A stretch of DNA of 64,000 bases from Methanolinea mesophila (lineage in GTDB: Archaea; Halobacteriota; Methanomicrobia; Methanomicrobiales; Methanospirillaceae), in assembly GCF_017873855.1 (NCBI RefSeq), contig NZ_JAGGKR010000001.1, positions 124,001 through 188,000 on the forward strand, read 5' to 3'. The translations under genes and the position numbers were made by a program. Positions 41,514 to 50,091 of this stretch are shown piece after piece. The notes beneath the pieces were generated by a model that searched no databases, was not told the DNA's origin, and saw only the letters and a program-made list of their open reading frames with translations. Within the stretch, counting starts at the first letter, position 1. Each line of letters begins with the position of its first letter.

Positions 41514-43019
41514 ATGAAAAAGACACTTCGGTACGGAGCAATCGCGATAATCGTAATTATTCTCATGTGCATCTTTGCGGGCTGCGTGGACCGGCAGACC
41601 GCTCCGGCCCTCGCGTCGGGAGAAACCATCCCGATCCGGGTGATCACAGAGGAATTTCCTCCGTATAATTATGCAGGCCCCGACGGAGCCGTGACAGGCC
41701 AGTCCACCGCGGTGGTGCAGGAGATCATGCGAAGGACCGGGGTATCGTATCCCATCGAGATCCTTCCCCTCAGCGAGGGTCTCGAGGCTGCCAGGACCGG
41801 ACCCTCCACCGCCATCTACTCGCTCGCAGTGACCCCGGAGAGAAGAGACAACTTCACCTGGGTGGGGCCAATCGGGACCTACACCATGACATTCTTCGCC
41901 AGGAACGGGTCCGGCATCCAGGTCCGGAATATCGACGATATCAGGTCTTCCGGTCCGGTAGGGGTAGTCCAGGGGGACCAGAGAGTGGAAGTGCTGAAAG
42001 AGAACCGGGTGACGGACCTCTCGTTCTGCACCAATGACACCGAGTGCCTCCTGCGGGTCGCCGCCGGCGAAGAACCCCTCTGGCTCGGGTCGAAAGAGGG
42101 ACTGGCATACGACCTCGCGAAGGCCGGACTCGCCCCCGATGCAGTCGTCCCCGTATATACTCTTCAACAGACCGAGCTCTTCATCGCCTTTTCCAGGGAT
42201 ACGCCGGCGAATGTCACTGATGGCTGGCAGCAGGCACTGGACTCGATGTACAAGGACGGCACGTTCCACCAGATCATGGACCGGTGGCAGACACCCGCTT
42301 CCGGGATTTCACCGCCGGAGGTGGTCGGATCCGCCGATCAGGACGTAATCCTCGCTGCGGTCACATCCCTCACCGATACGACCCTCGAAGGGGTCCATTC
42401 CCTCCTCCGGGCACTGGCCTCCACCGGGGACGTCCGTTCGGGGGATCCCGCAAAAATCGTGCCGGTCCTCAAGTCAGTCCAGGCGGACAACCCTGACATC
42501 CTGGTATGGTACTCGTACCCCAACGGGACCTACTTCACCTCGAACGGCCTGGTAAGCGAGAGCCTCGCGGACCGCCCCTACTTCCCCACCCTGCTCTCGG
42601 GGACCGAGGTCCTCGGCTATCCGGTGACGAGCAGGTCTACCGGCAGGCTCTCGGCCGTCATTGCGGTCCCGGTCACTGAAGGCGGAGCCGTTACGGGGAT
42701 CATGGGGTCTTCGGTCTACCTTGACCTGCTGACGGAGAAGATCGCCCGGGCCCTCCCGCTCCCGCCTTCGCTGGAATTCTATGCCCTGACCCCGGACGGT
42801 CATTACGTGATACACTCGGTGGAGGCCAGGATCCTCCAGGACCCGGCGCTTCTCGGGAACCGGACCTCCTTCGGGCGGGCAATCCAGGACATACTCCATG
42901 GCGGGAATGGCACCGTCGCGTACGACCTGGAAGGAACGTCATGGAATGCCACGTACGGTACTTCCTCCTTCACCGGCTGGAAGTTCGTGGTGGCGGAACC
43001 TGATCCGGTTACGACCTGA
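41514..43019 (+). CDS. Lipoprotein with solute-binding (SBP_bac_3) and Cache domains
   Basis: A 501-residue exported protein. GGTGA five bases before the ATG at 41514 fixes the start. The signal ends in IFAGC, a lipobox. Residues about 35-255 form a family 3 solute-binding domain (IRVITEEFPPYNYAGPDG; SLAVTPERRDNFTWVGP; GVVQGDQRVEVL; DSMYKDGTFHQIMDRW). Residues about 275-490 look like a Cache ligand-sensing domain (SLADRPYFPTLLSG; GIMGSSVYLDLL). There is no membrane helix or signalling domain after it, so it probably hands its ligand (an amino acid is typical) to a separate transporter or sensor. No ABC partner is adjacent. Confidence 0.85.
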   Translation: MKKTLRYGAIAIIVIILMCIFAGCVDRQTAPALASGETIPIRVITEEFPPYNYAGPDGAVTGQSTAVVQEIMRRTGVSYPIEILPLSEGLEAARTGPSTAIYSLAVTPERRDNFTWVGPIGTYTMTFFARNGSGIQVRNIDDIRSSGPVGVVQGDQRVEVLKENRVTDLSFCTNDTECLLRVAAGEEPLWLGSKEGLAYDLAKAGLAPDAVVPVYTLQQTELFIAFSRDTPANVTDGWQQALDSMYKDGTFHQIMDRWQTPASGISPPEVVGSADQDVILAAVTSLTDTTLEGVHSLLRALASTGDVRSGDPAKIVPVLKSVQADNPDILVWYSYPNGTYFTSNGLVSESLADRPYFPTLLSGTEVLGYPVTSRSTGRLSAVIAVPVTEGGAVTGIMGSSVYLDLLTEKIARALPLPPSLEFYALTPDGHYVIHSVEARILQDPALLGNRTSFGRAIQDILHGGNGTVAYDLEGTSWNATYGTSSFTGWKFVVAEPDPVTT

Positions 43020-43027
43020 TCCAATCC

Positions 43028-43034
43028 TTTTTTT
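43028..43034 (+). terminator. Oligo-T terminator after the SBP-Cache gene
   Basis: Seven T on the coding strand, nine bases after the stop. Confidence 0.55.
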
Positions 43035-43131
43035 AAATCCAGTGGTGATTCGAAATCCGCCTGGCGCCCTGGATTTTTTTGAGACCGAAAGATCCCTGGC
43101 CCGATTGAAGCAGGGACCGGAACGCCGGGGT

Positions 43132-44073
43132 TTAATGTTTCTGCTGTTCCAGCAGGGTCAGTGAACGGATATATTCACCGCGGGCTTCCCGGGTTGTCCC
43201 TACGATGAGCCACTTCTCGCCGCCGTGCCGCTCGCATACGCCCCGGGCCTCGATGGTCTCGCCTGCGAGGGCCTGCCCGCTGTAGGTATGGGTGAAAGAC
43301 AGGACCTTCGAGATCTCCGGGTGTCGCACCAGGTAGACCGCAGGATTATCAAAAGCAAGCGATGCGTCCGTGACTATGGCCCGGAGGGTCATCGTCCCGT
43401 CCTTCTCCCCCGGTCCGGGGATCATCCGGTCCAGCTCGCCGTAGGAACGGGTGTAAAGCAGGTCGAAGTACGTGTCCCCGATCACCCCGCGGTTCCATTT
43501 CCGCACTTCGTGAAGCATGAACTCATCGAACGAGGTCTCGGGGTTTCTCTTCCTGTACACCCGGTGCCACATCTCGTCGTCGAGGTCCATGACGACCCTC
43601 TTTGATATCGCCGTACGGAGGGTTTCCTGGGCCGAGAACCAGGTGGGGCCATAGACCACGAGGTCGATGTCCGATGTCCCGATCTCGAGGCCGCAGAGAA
43701 ACGAGCCGGTGATCCCCATACACCCCGGGGGGAGCCCGAAGATCTCCAGGAGCGCCCCGATCCGTCGGTCTCTCCGTGCACAACCGGGAAGCTCTTCCTC
43801 CGGCTTGAACACCCTCCTGATATCTTCGTAGGGGACCCGCTGTATCCGGTCTGAATACGAAGGTTTCTCCGATGCGATCAGGGCATACGCCTCCTCGAAC
43901 TCGAGTTTCCGGTAGCGTTGGCCCTCCCGGTTGCTTCGTTCACCACGAGGGTCGGGGACGTACCGGAGCACGCACCCCACCCGGTCCGCATTATCGTACG
44001 CGGAGACCGCATAGAGCCAGCCGTCCCGGTCCTCTACAAAGTCCCGCAGGCGTATCGGTTTTTTGGCGTTCAT
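43132..44073 (-). CDS. Predicted nucleotidyltransferase (COG1665-like)
   Basis: A protein of about 313 residues. The centre has GITGSFLCGLEIGTSDIDLVVYG, the GS-x(n)-SDIDLVV signature of the DNA polymerase beta-like nucleotidyltransferase fold, whose aspartates bind metal. The N-terminal region (RLRDFVEDRDGWLYAVSAYD) is a small beta domain. Archaeal COG1665 proteins have this layout; the nucleotide acceptor is unknown. The start is the ATG at 44073, overlapping the stop of tsaC as ATGA, so it is translated with the tsaC/ACT operon. An RNA- or tRNA-related role would fit that company (inference). Confidence 0.85.
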   Translation of the reverse strand: MNAKKPIRLRDFVEDRDGWLYAVSAYDNADRVGCVLRYVPDPRGERSNREGQRYRKLEFEEAYALIASEKPSYSDRIQRVPYEDIRRVFKPEEELPGCARRDRRIGALLEIFGLPPGCMGITGSFLCGLEIGTSDIDLVVYGPTWFSAQETLRTAISKRVVMDLDDEMWHRVYRKRNPETSFDEFMLHEVRKWNRGVIGDTYFDLLYTRSYGELDRMIPGPGEKDGTMTLRAIVTDASLAFDNPAVYLVRHPEISKVLSFTHTYSGQALAGETIEARGVCERHGGEKWLIVGTTREARGEYIRSLTLLEQQKH

Positions 44074-44651
44074 TTCCTTGCAGCTCCGGCCAGGAATCCG
44101 GCGACCTCCTCCAGCATCGCCCCGGGCCTGACGATCTCCATGGAGGTAAGGTCGACCACGGTGCTCGGGGTTCCCGGAAGTCTCCCCCCGTCGATAAGGA
44201 GGTCGTGGGGTGCCCGGCATTCCTCCGGGGTGACCGGGTCCCGGCCACCGGAAATATTTGCCGAGGTGGCCGTGATCGGAGCATCGAACCGGTCGATCAG
44301 CTGCAGGGCGAGGGGGTGGTCCGGGAACCGGATCCCGACCTTTCCGAGGCCCACGGTGAGCATCTCGGGGATGACCTTCTTAGCCGGGAGAATTACCGTG
44401 ACAGGCCCGGGAAGGAACCGGTCAATGAACTCGCCGGCGAGGTCGTCCACCCTTGCAACCCAGCAGATCATCTCTTCGCTCGAGACCGCGATGGATATGG
44501 GCTTCGAGAGGAGACGCTGTTTCGCCTCGTAGACCTTTAAAATTGCCTCTTCGGAGAGTGCGTCCCCTCCGAGGCCGTAAATGGTCTCGGTGGGATAGAC
44601 CACGAGCCCGTCCTGCCGGAGCACCTGGACGGCCCTGTCGATGATATCCAT
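44070..44651 (-). CDS. tsaC: Threonylcarbamoyl-AMP synthase (TsaC/Sua5/YrdC)
   Basis: A 193-residue YrdC-domain protein: VVYPTETIYGLGGDAL at the nucleotide site, KQRLLSKPISIAV, FLPGPVTVILP, VGIRFPDHPLALQL and TSANISGG, all hallmark motifs. It makes threonylcarbamoyl-AMP from threonine, bicarbonate and ATP, the first step of t6A37 synthesis in tRNAs that read ANN codons. It lacks the extra C-terminal Sua5 domain. It overlaps the upstream ACT gene by one base (TAATG) and the downstream gene by four, a tight operon. Confidence 0.95.
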   Translation of the reverse strand: MDIIDRAVQVLRQDGLVVYPTETIYGLGGDALSEEAILKVYEAKQRLLSKPISIAVSSEEMICWVARVDDLAGEFIDRFLPGPVTVILPAKKVIPEMLTVGLGKVGIRFPDHPLALQLIDRFDAPITATSANISGGRDPVTPEECRAPHDLLIDGGRLPGTPSTVVDLTSMEIVRPGAMLEEVAGFLAGAARK

Positions 44652-45331
44652 TAAAATTCCTGGCCCCTGACCCTGGTGATATCAAAGACGGCCTTGGTCG
44701 AGACGTGCATGACCGCGAACACGCCTGCCTGGAGCGGGTCGGTGACCACCATGTCCGCATGCCGGGGGACGCTGCCCGCCATCTTCAATGCGATCACGGG
44801 GATTCCGGCATCCCGAACGCGGTCCACCGCCCGTGAGATCTCTCCTCCCATCAGGGACCCTGCGAGCACCAGGATCGATGCCCTGGGGAGTCTCGCTACC
44901 GCATCGACCGCCTCGGCAACCGTCTTTTCCCCGACGAGGGGGATGGTGTCCACCGAGATACGTTCTCCCCGGATATTGTGCCTGTCGGCCTCGTTCACCG
45001 CTCCCATGGCGACCTGCGCCACCTGTGCGCCGCCCCCGATGATGATCACCCTCGTCCCATAGATATGGGAAAAAGATTCCGTGCGGGTGATGTCCCGGAC
45101 CGAGGAGATCCCGCTCAGTTCGCAGATCATCTGGTCCTGGTCCACGCCGTCCTCATACTCCACGTAGAGTTCGGCCATCCCCTTCCAGGGACCCGAGTCG
45201 AAGATCTCCTGGTGGACCATGAGCACATTTGCCCGGCAATGTGCGACAACCGTAAAAATGTCCTTCAGAACGCCTTTTCTGTTCTCGGCAATGATCCTGA
45301 CGGCGTACACGCCGCTGGAAACCTCGTTCAT
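44651..45331 (-). CDS. ACT-domain amino-acid-binding protein with DUF5612
   Basis: A 226-residue protein. Residues about 8-80 form an ACT domain (YAVRIIAENRKGVLKDIFTV). The C-terminal 140 residues form the DUF5612 part with a glycine loop IIIGGGAQVAQVAMGAV and LVLAGSLMGGEISRAVDRV. It probably senses an amino acid (threonine, given its tsaC neighbour, is an inference). The ATG lies only eight bases from the 3' end of tRNA-Gly, so processing of a joint transcript would leave an almost leaderless mRNA. Confidence 0.85.
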   Translation of the reverse strand: MNEVSSGVYAVRIIAENRKGVLKDIFTVVAHCRANVLMVHQEIFDSGPWKGMAELYVEYEDGVDQDQMICELSGISSVRDITRTESFSHIYGTRVIIIGGGAQVAQVAMGAVNEADRHNIRGERISVDTIPLVGEKTVAEAVDAVARLPRASILVLAGSLMGGEISRAVDRVRDAGIPVIALKMAGSVPRHADMVVTDPLQAGVFAVMHVSTKAVFDITRVRGQEF

Positions 45332-45339
45332 GAACGAAA

Positions 45340-45410
45340 TGCGATAACCGGGATTCGAACCCGGGCTAGAGGCTTGGGAAGCCCCTGTCCTACCACTAGA
45401 CTATTATCGC
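45340..45410 (-). tRNA. tRNA-Gly (anticodon CCC)
   Basis: Minus-strand cloverleaf: acceptor GCGATAA with TTATCGC, D arm with GTCTAGTGGTAGGAC, anticodon stem GGGGC/GCCTC and loop TTCCCAA (anticodon CCC, reading GGG), T arm CCGGGTTCGAATCCCGG, discriminator A. No CCA is encoded and there is no intron. It lies between the glycosyltransferase and ACT genes, all on one strand. Confidence 0.95.
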
Positions 45411-45445
45411 CCGCTGATGCATAATCTTATTGCGGCCATTCTGTC

Positions 45446-46411
45446 TTAAAACTTGTTTTCGTGGTTTGATGAACAGTTCTCCGATCCGTGGTTCCTGCTG
45501 TGTCCGCCAGCCGTAAGCTGTATCTCCCTGATGACCTCCCGGTGATACGCGAGCAGCATATCGCTGATCACTCCGAACATGAAGACCTGGAACCCCACGA
45601 CGATCAGGAGCACCGTGAGGATGGTGAGGGGCAGGTGGTCGATATGCTGGAACCATTCGTAGAGGACGTAGGCGCCGGTCACAAACCCGGCGATCATGAT
45701 GACAATCCCGATTATGCCGAAATAAAACAGGGGATTGTTCATCTTCGCGAGCCGGTATATGGTGGAGGTGATCTTGAGCCCGTCGTGAAATGGATTCAGT
45801 TTTGTCGGCGTGCCCGGCCTCTTCCTGTACCGGACCGGGACGATGGCGATCTTCTGGTTCATCCGGACCGCCTCCGCGGAGATCTCGGTCTCGATTCCGA
45901 ACCCGCCCTCGTGGAGCTGCATCTGCCGGACCGCTTCCCCGGAAAATGCACGGTATCCGGAGAGGATGTCGTTCAGGTAGCGGGCGTGCGCGAGTTTGAA
46001 AAGTCGGTTAAGAACCTGGTTCCCGAAAAAGTTCAGCCTCGAGAACGCCTCCCGGTTCTGATCGGTCAGCCGGTCCCCGATGACGTGATCGCAGCCTGAG
46101 AAGAGGGGCTCGAGCATCCTGTCCGCATCCTCCGGAAGATACGTCCCGTCCCCGTCGACCATGAGGATATAGGGCTTCTCAATCAGGTCGAATGCCTGGA
46201 TGAGGGCATTACCCTTCCCTTTTCCTGACTGGACCACGACACGTGCTCCTTCGTGCTCCGCGACCGACCGGGTGTTGTCACTGCTCCCCCCGTCGATGAC
46301 CAGGATGTCACGGTAGCCCTGTTCTCCGAGCTCCCGGATCAGGGAACCGACGGTGAGCCCCTCGTTAAGGGTCGGGATAAGCACGGTGACCTGGTCTTTT
46401 TGCACGCTCAT
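45446..46411 (-). CDS. GT2 glycosyltransferase, dolichol-phosphate/S-layer N-glycosylation type
   Basis: A 321-residue family 2 glycosyltransferase: VTVLIPTLNEGLTVGSL, VIDGGSSDNTRSVAE, GKGKGNALIQAF, MVDGDGTYLPEDADRM (the DxD-like DGD), and SGYRAFSGEAV with FGIETEIS. The C-terminal 90 residues hold two hydrophobic helices and a charged tail. This is the layout of archaeal enzymes such as AglJ that load a sugar onto dolichol phosphate for protein N-glycosylation, working on the cytoplasmic face of the membrane. Many sequon-rich secreted proteins here would be clients (inference). Confidence 0.88.
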   Translation of the reverse strand: MSVQKDQVTVLIPTLNEGLTVGSLIRELGEQGYRDILVIDGGSSDNTRSVAEHEGARVVVQSGKGKGNALIQAFDLIEKPYILMVDGDGTYLPEDADRMLEPLFSGCDHVIGDRLTDQNREAFSRLNFFGNQVLNRLFKLAHARYLNDILSGYRAFSGEAVRQMQLHEGGFGIETEISAEAVRMNQKIAIVPVRYRKRPGTPTKLNPFHDGLKITSTIYRLAKMNNPLFYFGIIGIVIMIAGFVTGAYVLYEWFQHIDHLPLTILTVLLIVVGFQVFMFGVISDMLLAYHREVIREIQLTAGGHSRNHGSENCSSNHENKF

Positions 46412-46417
46412 CGGGAT

Positions 46418-46429
46418 ATTATTTAAATG
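46418..46429 (+). promoter_or_regulatory. TATA box for a leaderless DUF99 transcript
   Basis: ATTATTTAAATG lies in the 38-bp gap between divergent genes. Its centre is about 25 bases from the ATG at 46450, and no ribosome site is present, as expected for a leaderless archaeal mRNA. Confidence 0.55.
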
Positions 46430-46449
46430 CTCTTCACATAAGTCCTTGC

Positions 46450-47019
46450 ATGCATCTCCAGAAAAAAGGGGTGCGCGTACTCGGAATCGCAGAAAGCTTC
46501 GCGTCCAGGAAGACTTCAGTGCTCGCCGGGGTGGTGATGCGGCGGGACCGGAGGATCGACGGGTTCAGGTGTGCCGCGGTGACTGTCGGCGGCGTGGACG
46601 CAACGGATGCGGTCCTTTCTCTCTACGCGGAGATGGATCGCAGGGATATCAACGCGATCATGCTTTCCGGCTGCGTCATCGCGTGGTATAATATCATCGA
46701 TCCTGCGACGGTTGCGGAAAAGACCGGCCTCCCGGTCGTGGTGGTGACCTACGAGGATTCCACCGGGCTGGAAGAGGACCTTGCGAAACATTTTCCCGGG
46801 GATTCAGACCGACTGGAGCGTTACCGGGACCTCGGGTCACGGGAGGCGTTCTCCCTGCACACCGGGCATACCCTCTTTCTCCGGGCATTCGGCATCGATT
46901 TCCGTGAAGCGGGAAGGCTCTGCGACATCTTCACCCTCGACGGGAAGATCCCCGAGCCGCTCCGGGTCGCCCGGCTCTGTGCCCGGGGAGTCATGCATTA
47001 TACGCAAAACTGGAGATGA
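46450..47019 (+). CDS. DUF99 (UPF0215) family protein
   Basis: A 189-residue protein of the archaeal DUF99 family, with RNase H/endonuclease V-like fold: RVLGIAESFASRKTSVLAGV, VTVGGVDATDAVLSLYAEM, INAIMLSGCVIAWYNIID and FGIDFREAGRLCDIFTLDGK. A nuclease role on DNA or RNA is suspected for the family but unproven. It starts 38 bp from a divergent glycosyltransferase, and its end overlaps the convergent pilin gene by 29 bases. Confidence 0.85.
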   Translation: MHLQKKGVRVLGIAESFASRKTSVLAGVVMRRDRRIDGFRCAAVTVGGVDATDAVLSLYAEMDRRDINAIMLSGCVIAWYNIIDPATVAEKTGLPVVVVTYEDSTGLEEDLAKHFPGDSDRLERYRDLGSREAFSLHTGHTLFLRAFGIDFREAGRLCDIFTLDGKIPEPLRVARLCARGVMHYTQNWR

Positions 47020-47509
47020 TCCGGTTTCCGGGCCGGTAGTAGACGTCCATCCTGATAGTATCGCCGGGCCGGAACGTCCCGTCGGTAAAATCTACCAGGA
47101 TTTTCTCGCGCGGGTTCCATGAGAGCCCCGAACATCCCATTCCTCCCATATACTGGACGCCGAAATGGTGTGTGGAGATGAAATTGTACCCGTTGAAGGT
47201 CTCTATTGCGCAGTTCACCCGCTCGCCGTTCCGGAAGAACTCGGCCCGAAGATCGTCGTTTGTAAAAGACGCCGTTCCATTGTGGATGAGGAGCACCCGG
47301 GAGTCGTAGTTCAGGACGCCGTACTCGTTCGAATGGTAAACTGCCCTGATCTCCATGAACGACGGGACGAACGGGTCACCGGGACCGAACCAGTTCACGA
47401 AGCCGAGGAGCACCGCAAGGAGGATCGCCCCGAGCATGATGGTGAGCGCTATCATGATGAGCACCCCGGTGGTCTGGGAGTCGCCGGATTCGGGATCAGG
47501 ACGCGTCAA
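46991..47509 (-). CDS. Archaeal type IV pilin-like protein
   Basis: A 172-residue protein with a class III signal: a short charged leader (MTRPDPESGDS) followed by QTTGVLIMIALTIMLGAILL, the hydrophobic helix that forms the pilus core after cleavage by an EppA/PibD-type peptidase. The rest is an extracellular beta domain (RAVYHSNEYGVLNYDSRVLL; SFTNDDLRAEFFRNGE; DTIRMDVYYRPGN). It matches the archaeal pilin N-terminal (DUF1628) type. It likely builds an adhesion pilus. No pilus motor genes are in the window. Confidence 0.85.
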   Translation of the reverse strand: MTRPDPESGDSQTTGVLIMIALTIMLGAILLAVLLGFVNWFGPGDPFVPSFMEIRAVYHSNEYGVLNYDSRVLLIHNGTASFTNDDLRAEFFRNGERVNCAIETFNGYNFISTHHFGVQYMGGMGCSGLSWNPREKILVDFTDGTFRPGDTIRMDVYYRPGNRIISSFAYNA

Positions 47510-47712
47510 ACTATTCGAGGTTCATTCCGGGTTCAATAAATTTGCCGGAATGATCCCGGGAGCAGTACCGGACCTGTGCCATTATGAGTATTTAATCCCG
47601 GATCGCCTCCCTGACCATGGCGAACCGGGTTCACTCCGTGATCCTGCGTGAACCGGTTCGTTGCACGTGCCCCTGTTCCGGGGCCCGGATCTCAAAGGAT
47701 GTAACAGGACGG

Positions 47713-50091
47713 TCAGGACGGAGGGATGAACGTCCGGTTCTCCCTCATAAAGACCCAGTAGCCTTTTCCGGGGACGATGATCTGACTATCGCTGTGCACC
47801 CCGCTCCCTCCCTGGATGATGGACGGTTCGTATACCTGGCCGACGGCATCGAACCCTATCATCATCACCCAGGACGAGTTCACCGGCGCCATGCCGTTCG
47901 CCGCGGTTGCGCTCGTCATACCGGGGATGCCGAACCCGTTCCACCCGGCCACCAGCGGCCTGCCTGCGTACGTCTGGTTATCCGAGAGGACCAGGCCGAC
48001 ACGCATCGGGTCCCGTGAATAAATCCAGATATTGTCCATCGCACTCAGGTTGTCATCCCTCGCCAGGGTCACCCATTCTTCCGAGGTCGCATTATAGGAG
48101 AACAGGCTGTGTGCCATGGTATCGACGCCGAAGAACACCACCCCGGGGGTGTTATACCCTGGTTCCAGGTTGACCGGGATAGAGATGAAGTTCCAGCCGG
48201 TGTAGAGCGTCAGGTTCCCCCCCGAGGGAGGCGGGGGCGTAGGGGTCGTGGGCAGTGTGGTCGGTGTCCCGGTCGCGGTGGGGCTCGTGGTCGGAGTGGT
48301 GGTGATCGTAGTGAGCGTGGGCGTAGGGCTCAGGGTAGTCGACGTCGGCGTGGGTGTGGCCGTGGTCGGGGTCGGGGTCACGGTAAAGGTGGGTGGAGGG
48401 GAGAGCGTGGGGGATATCGTCGGGGTCGGCGTTATCGGGACCAGAGTGGCGATTACCGTCGTGGTAGAGCCCGCCTGGATGGATACCTGGGTCTCGAAGC
48501 GTTGATACCCGGTCTTCTCTATTGCCACGCTGTGGGTTCCCGCCTGGACCCCCGGCAGGAACAGCGGGGTGGTCCCCACGACCACATTGTCCAGTATGAC
48601 CGAGGCATCCGTCGGCGATGAGAACACCTGGAGGGTTCCGCCCCCGGTACCGGTCGTTGTCGGAGTCGGGGTCATTGTCGTTACCGTTGGCGTGGGGGTG
48701 CCCGTTGTCGGGGTCGGAGTCACCGTTGTTACTGTCGGGGTAGGAGTGCCCGTTGTCGGGGTTGGGGTTACGGTCGTTACCGTCGGTGTCGGTGTACCCG
48801 TTGTCGGAGTCGGGGTTAACGTCGTGACTGTCGGCGTTGGAGTTCCCGTAGTCGGGGTAGGGGTTAGGGTAAATGTGGGAGGCGGGGACAGGGTGGGGGA
48901 TATCGTCGGGGTCGGCGTTATCGGGACCAGGGTTGCAATCACCGTCGTGGTAGAGCCCGCCTGGATGGACGCCTGTGTCTCGAAGCGATGATACCCGGTC
49001 TTCTCTATTGCCACGCTGTGGGTTCCCGCCTGGACCCCCGGCAGGAACAGCGGTGTCACCCCCACCGGAACATTATCGATGAAGACCTGTGCATCGGACG
49101 GGGATGAGAATACCTGGAGTGTCCCGGACAAGGTGCCCGTTTGAGTCGGGGTTACCGTCGGTGTCGGTGTACCCGTTGTCGGGGTGGGAGTTATTGTCGT
49201 AGTGGTGGGCGTCGGGGTTATCGTTGTCGGGGTTGGGGTTACGGTCGTCACTGTCGGGGTAGGGGTACCGGTTGTCGGGGTCGGGGTTGCTGTCGTTACC
49301 GTGGTCGTCGGGGTAACTGTTGTCACGGTGGGGGTCGGGGTGGAAGACCCCGCGGTCAGTCCCAGTTCACGTACCGATCCCGACTGGAAGACCGCGGTCT
49401 GGCCGGCAGGGAGTCCGCCCACGGTAAACTGAATGACCGGCGCTCCCCCTGAGAAATCCTGCTCATACGCATGGATGACGAGCCGGGGATCGAAGGGTCC
49501 GCTCCCGCCGTATGTCCCCGTCGTCGTTACCGTGATACTCCCCCGGAGTTCTCCGTTAATGTACCCCGACACGACGGTTCCCGGGGGGGCGGAGGCCCCG
49601 TTCAGGATGACCGGACCGTAGAACTCCGACGGGGGTACCTCGGGACCGAGAGTCGGGGTTGGGGTAGGAGTTGTCGTCGTGGGAGAAACGGTCGTTGTCG
49701 GGGTCGCGGTGGTTACGCTAGTCGTCGGGGTGGGGGTGGGGATCGGCCCGGAGGTGACCTGGATATAGTCGTATTTGATCAGGGAATGCGACCCGAATTC
49801 ATCGCTCCGGTCCATCCGTACCGAGTAAATGCCGGGGTCGATATACTCGTGAACTACCTGTGCGTCCATGGTTGGGCTTACAGTCCCGTCCCCAAAGTTC
49901 CAGCTCCGGAACCGGACCTCCCCGGGAACGGTCGAGATATCGGTAAATTCGACCACAAGCGGAGCTTCCCCGAGGGTGATGTTTGCAATGAAATCGATCA
50001 CGTATTCCTGGTCCTGGGCCACCACCGGGGAAAAAATCAGGAGGATTGCCAGAGTTCCAAGAATAATGCCGGCGGAATCGGACAGGGTCAT
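47713..50091 (-). CDS. Large secreted PKD-PEGA protein with Thr/Pro linkers and GWN module
   Basis: A 792-residue exported protein. After a signal (GIILGTLAILLIFSPVVA) come: a PKD domain (about 30-115, FRSWNFGDGTVSP), a Thr/Pro linker, a YG/PAP module (about 152-250, PSEFYGPVILNGASAPPGT), a long TPTPT linker, PEGA domain 1 (about 320-395), another linker, PEGA domain 2 (about 485-560), a third linker, and a GWN module (about 630-792, LYTGWNFISIP to GKGYWVFM). The linkers are likely O-glycosylated wall-spanning stalks. No anchor is seen. It is probably a surface adhesin or scaffold. The two PEGA regions are nearly the same, a recent internal duplication. Confidence 0.85.
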   Translation of the reverse strand: MTLSDSAGIILGTLAILLIFSPVVAQDQEYVIDFIANITLGEAPLVVEFTDISTVPGEVRFRSWNFGDGTVSPTMDAQVVHEYIDPGIYSVRMDRSDEFGSHSLIKYDYIQVTSGPIPTPTPTTSVTTATPTTTVSPTTTTPTPTPTLGPEVPPSEFYGPVILNGASAPPGTVVSGYINGELRGSITVTTTGTYGGSGPFDPRLVIHAYEQDFSGGAPVIQFTVGGLPAGQTAVFQSGSVRELGLTAGSSTPTPTVTTVTPTTTVTTATPTPTTGTPTPTVTTVTPTPTTITPTPTTTTITPTPTTGTPTPTVTPTQTGTLSGTLQVFSSPSDAQVFIDNVPVGVTPLFLPGVQAGTHSVAIEKTGYHRFETQASIQAGSTTTVIATLVPITPTPTISPTLSPPPTFTLTPTPTTGTPTPTVTTLTPTPTTGTPTPTVTTVTPTPTTGTPTPTVTTVTPTPTTGTPTPTVTTMTPTPTTTGTGGGTLQVFSSPTDASVILDNVVVGTTPLFLPGVQAGTHSVAIEKTGYQRFETQVSIQAGSTTTVIATLVPITPTPTISPTLSPPPTFTVTPTPTTATPTPTSTTLSPTPTLTTITTTPTTSPTATGTPTTLPTTPTPPPPSGGNLTLYTGWNFISIPVNLEPGYNTPGVVFFGVDTMAHSLFSYNATSEEWVTLARDDNLSAMDNIWIYSRDPMRVGLVLSDNQTYAGRPLVAGWNGFGIPGMTSATAANGMAPVNSSWVMMIGFDAVGQVYEPSIIQGGSGVHSDSQIIVPGKGYWVFMRENRTFIPPS
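48380..49125 (-). repeat. Duplicated PEGA-linker unit inside the surface protein gene
   Basis: Two copies of a unit of about 250 bases (roughly 48380-48640 and 48868-49125), each encoding a PEGA domain with LFLPGVQAGTHSVAIEKTGY followed by an ITPTPTISPTLSPPPTF linker. They are separated by low-complexity Thr/Pro codons. This is a likely site of slippage and recombination. Confidence 0.85.

Noticed and set aside
48248-48991. Plus-strand frames rich in VGVG repeats
   Set aside because: They are the reverse reading of Thr/Pro linker codons of the minus-strand surface protein and have no start signals or independent domain features.
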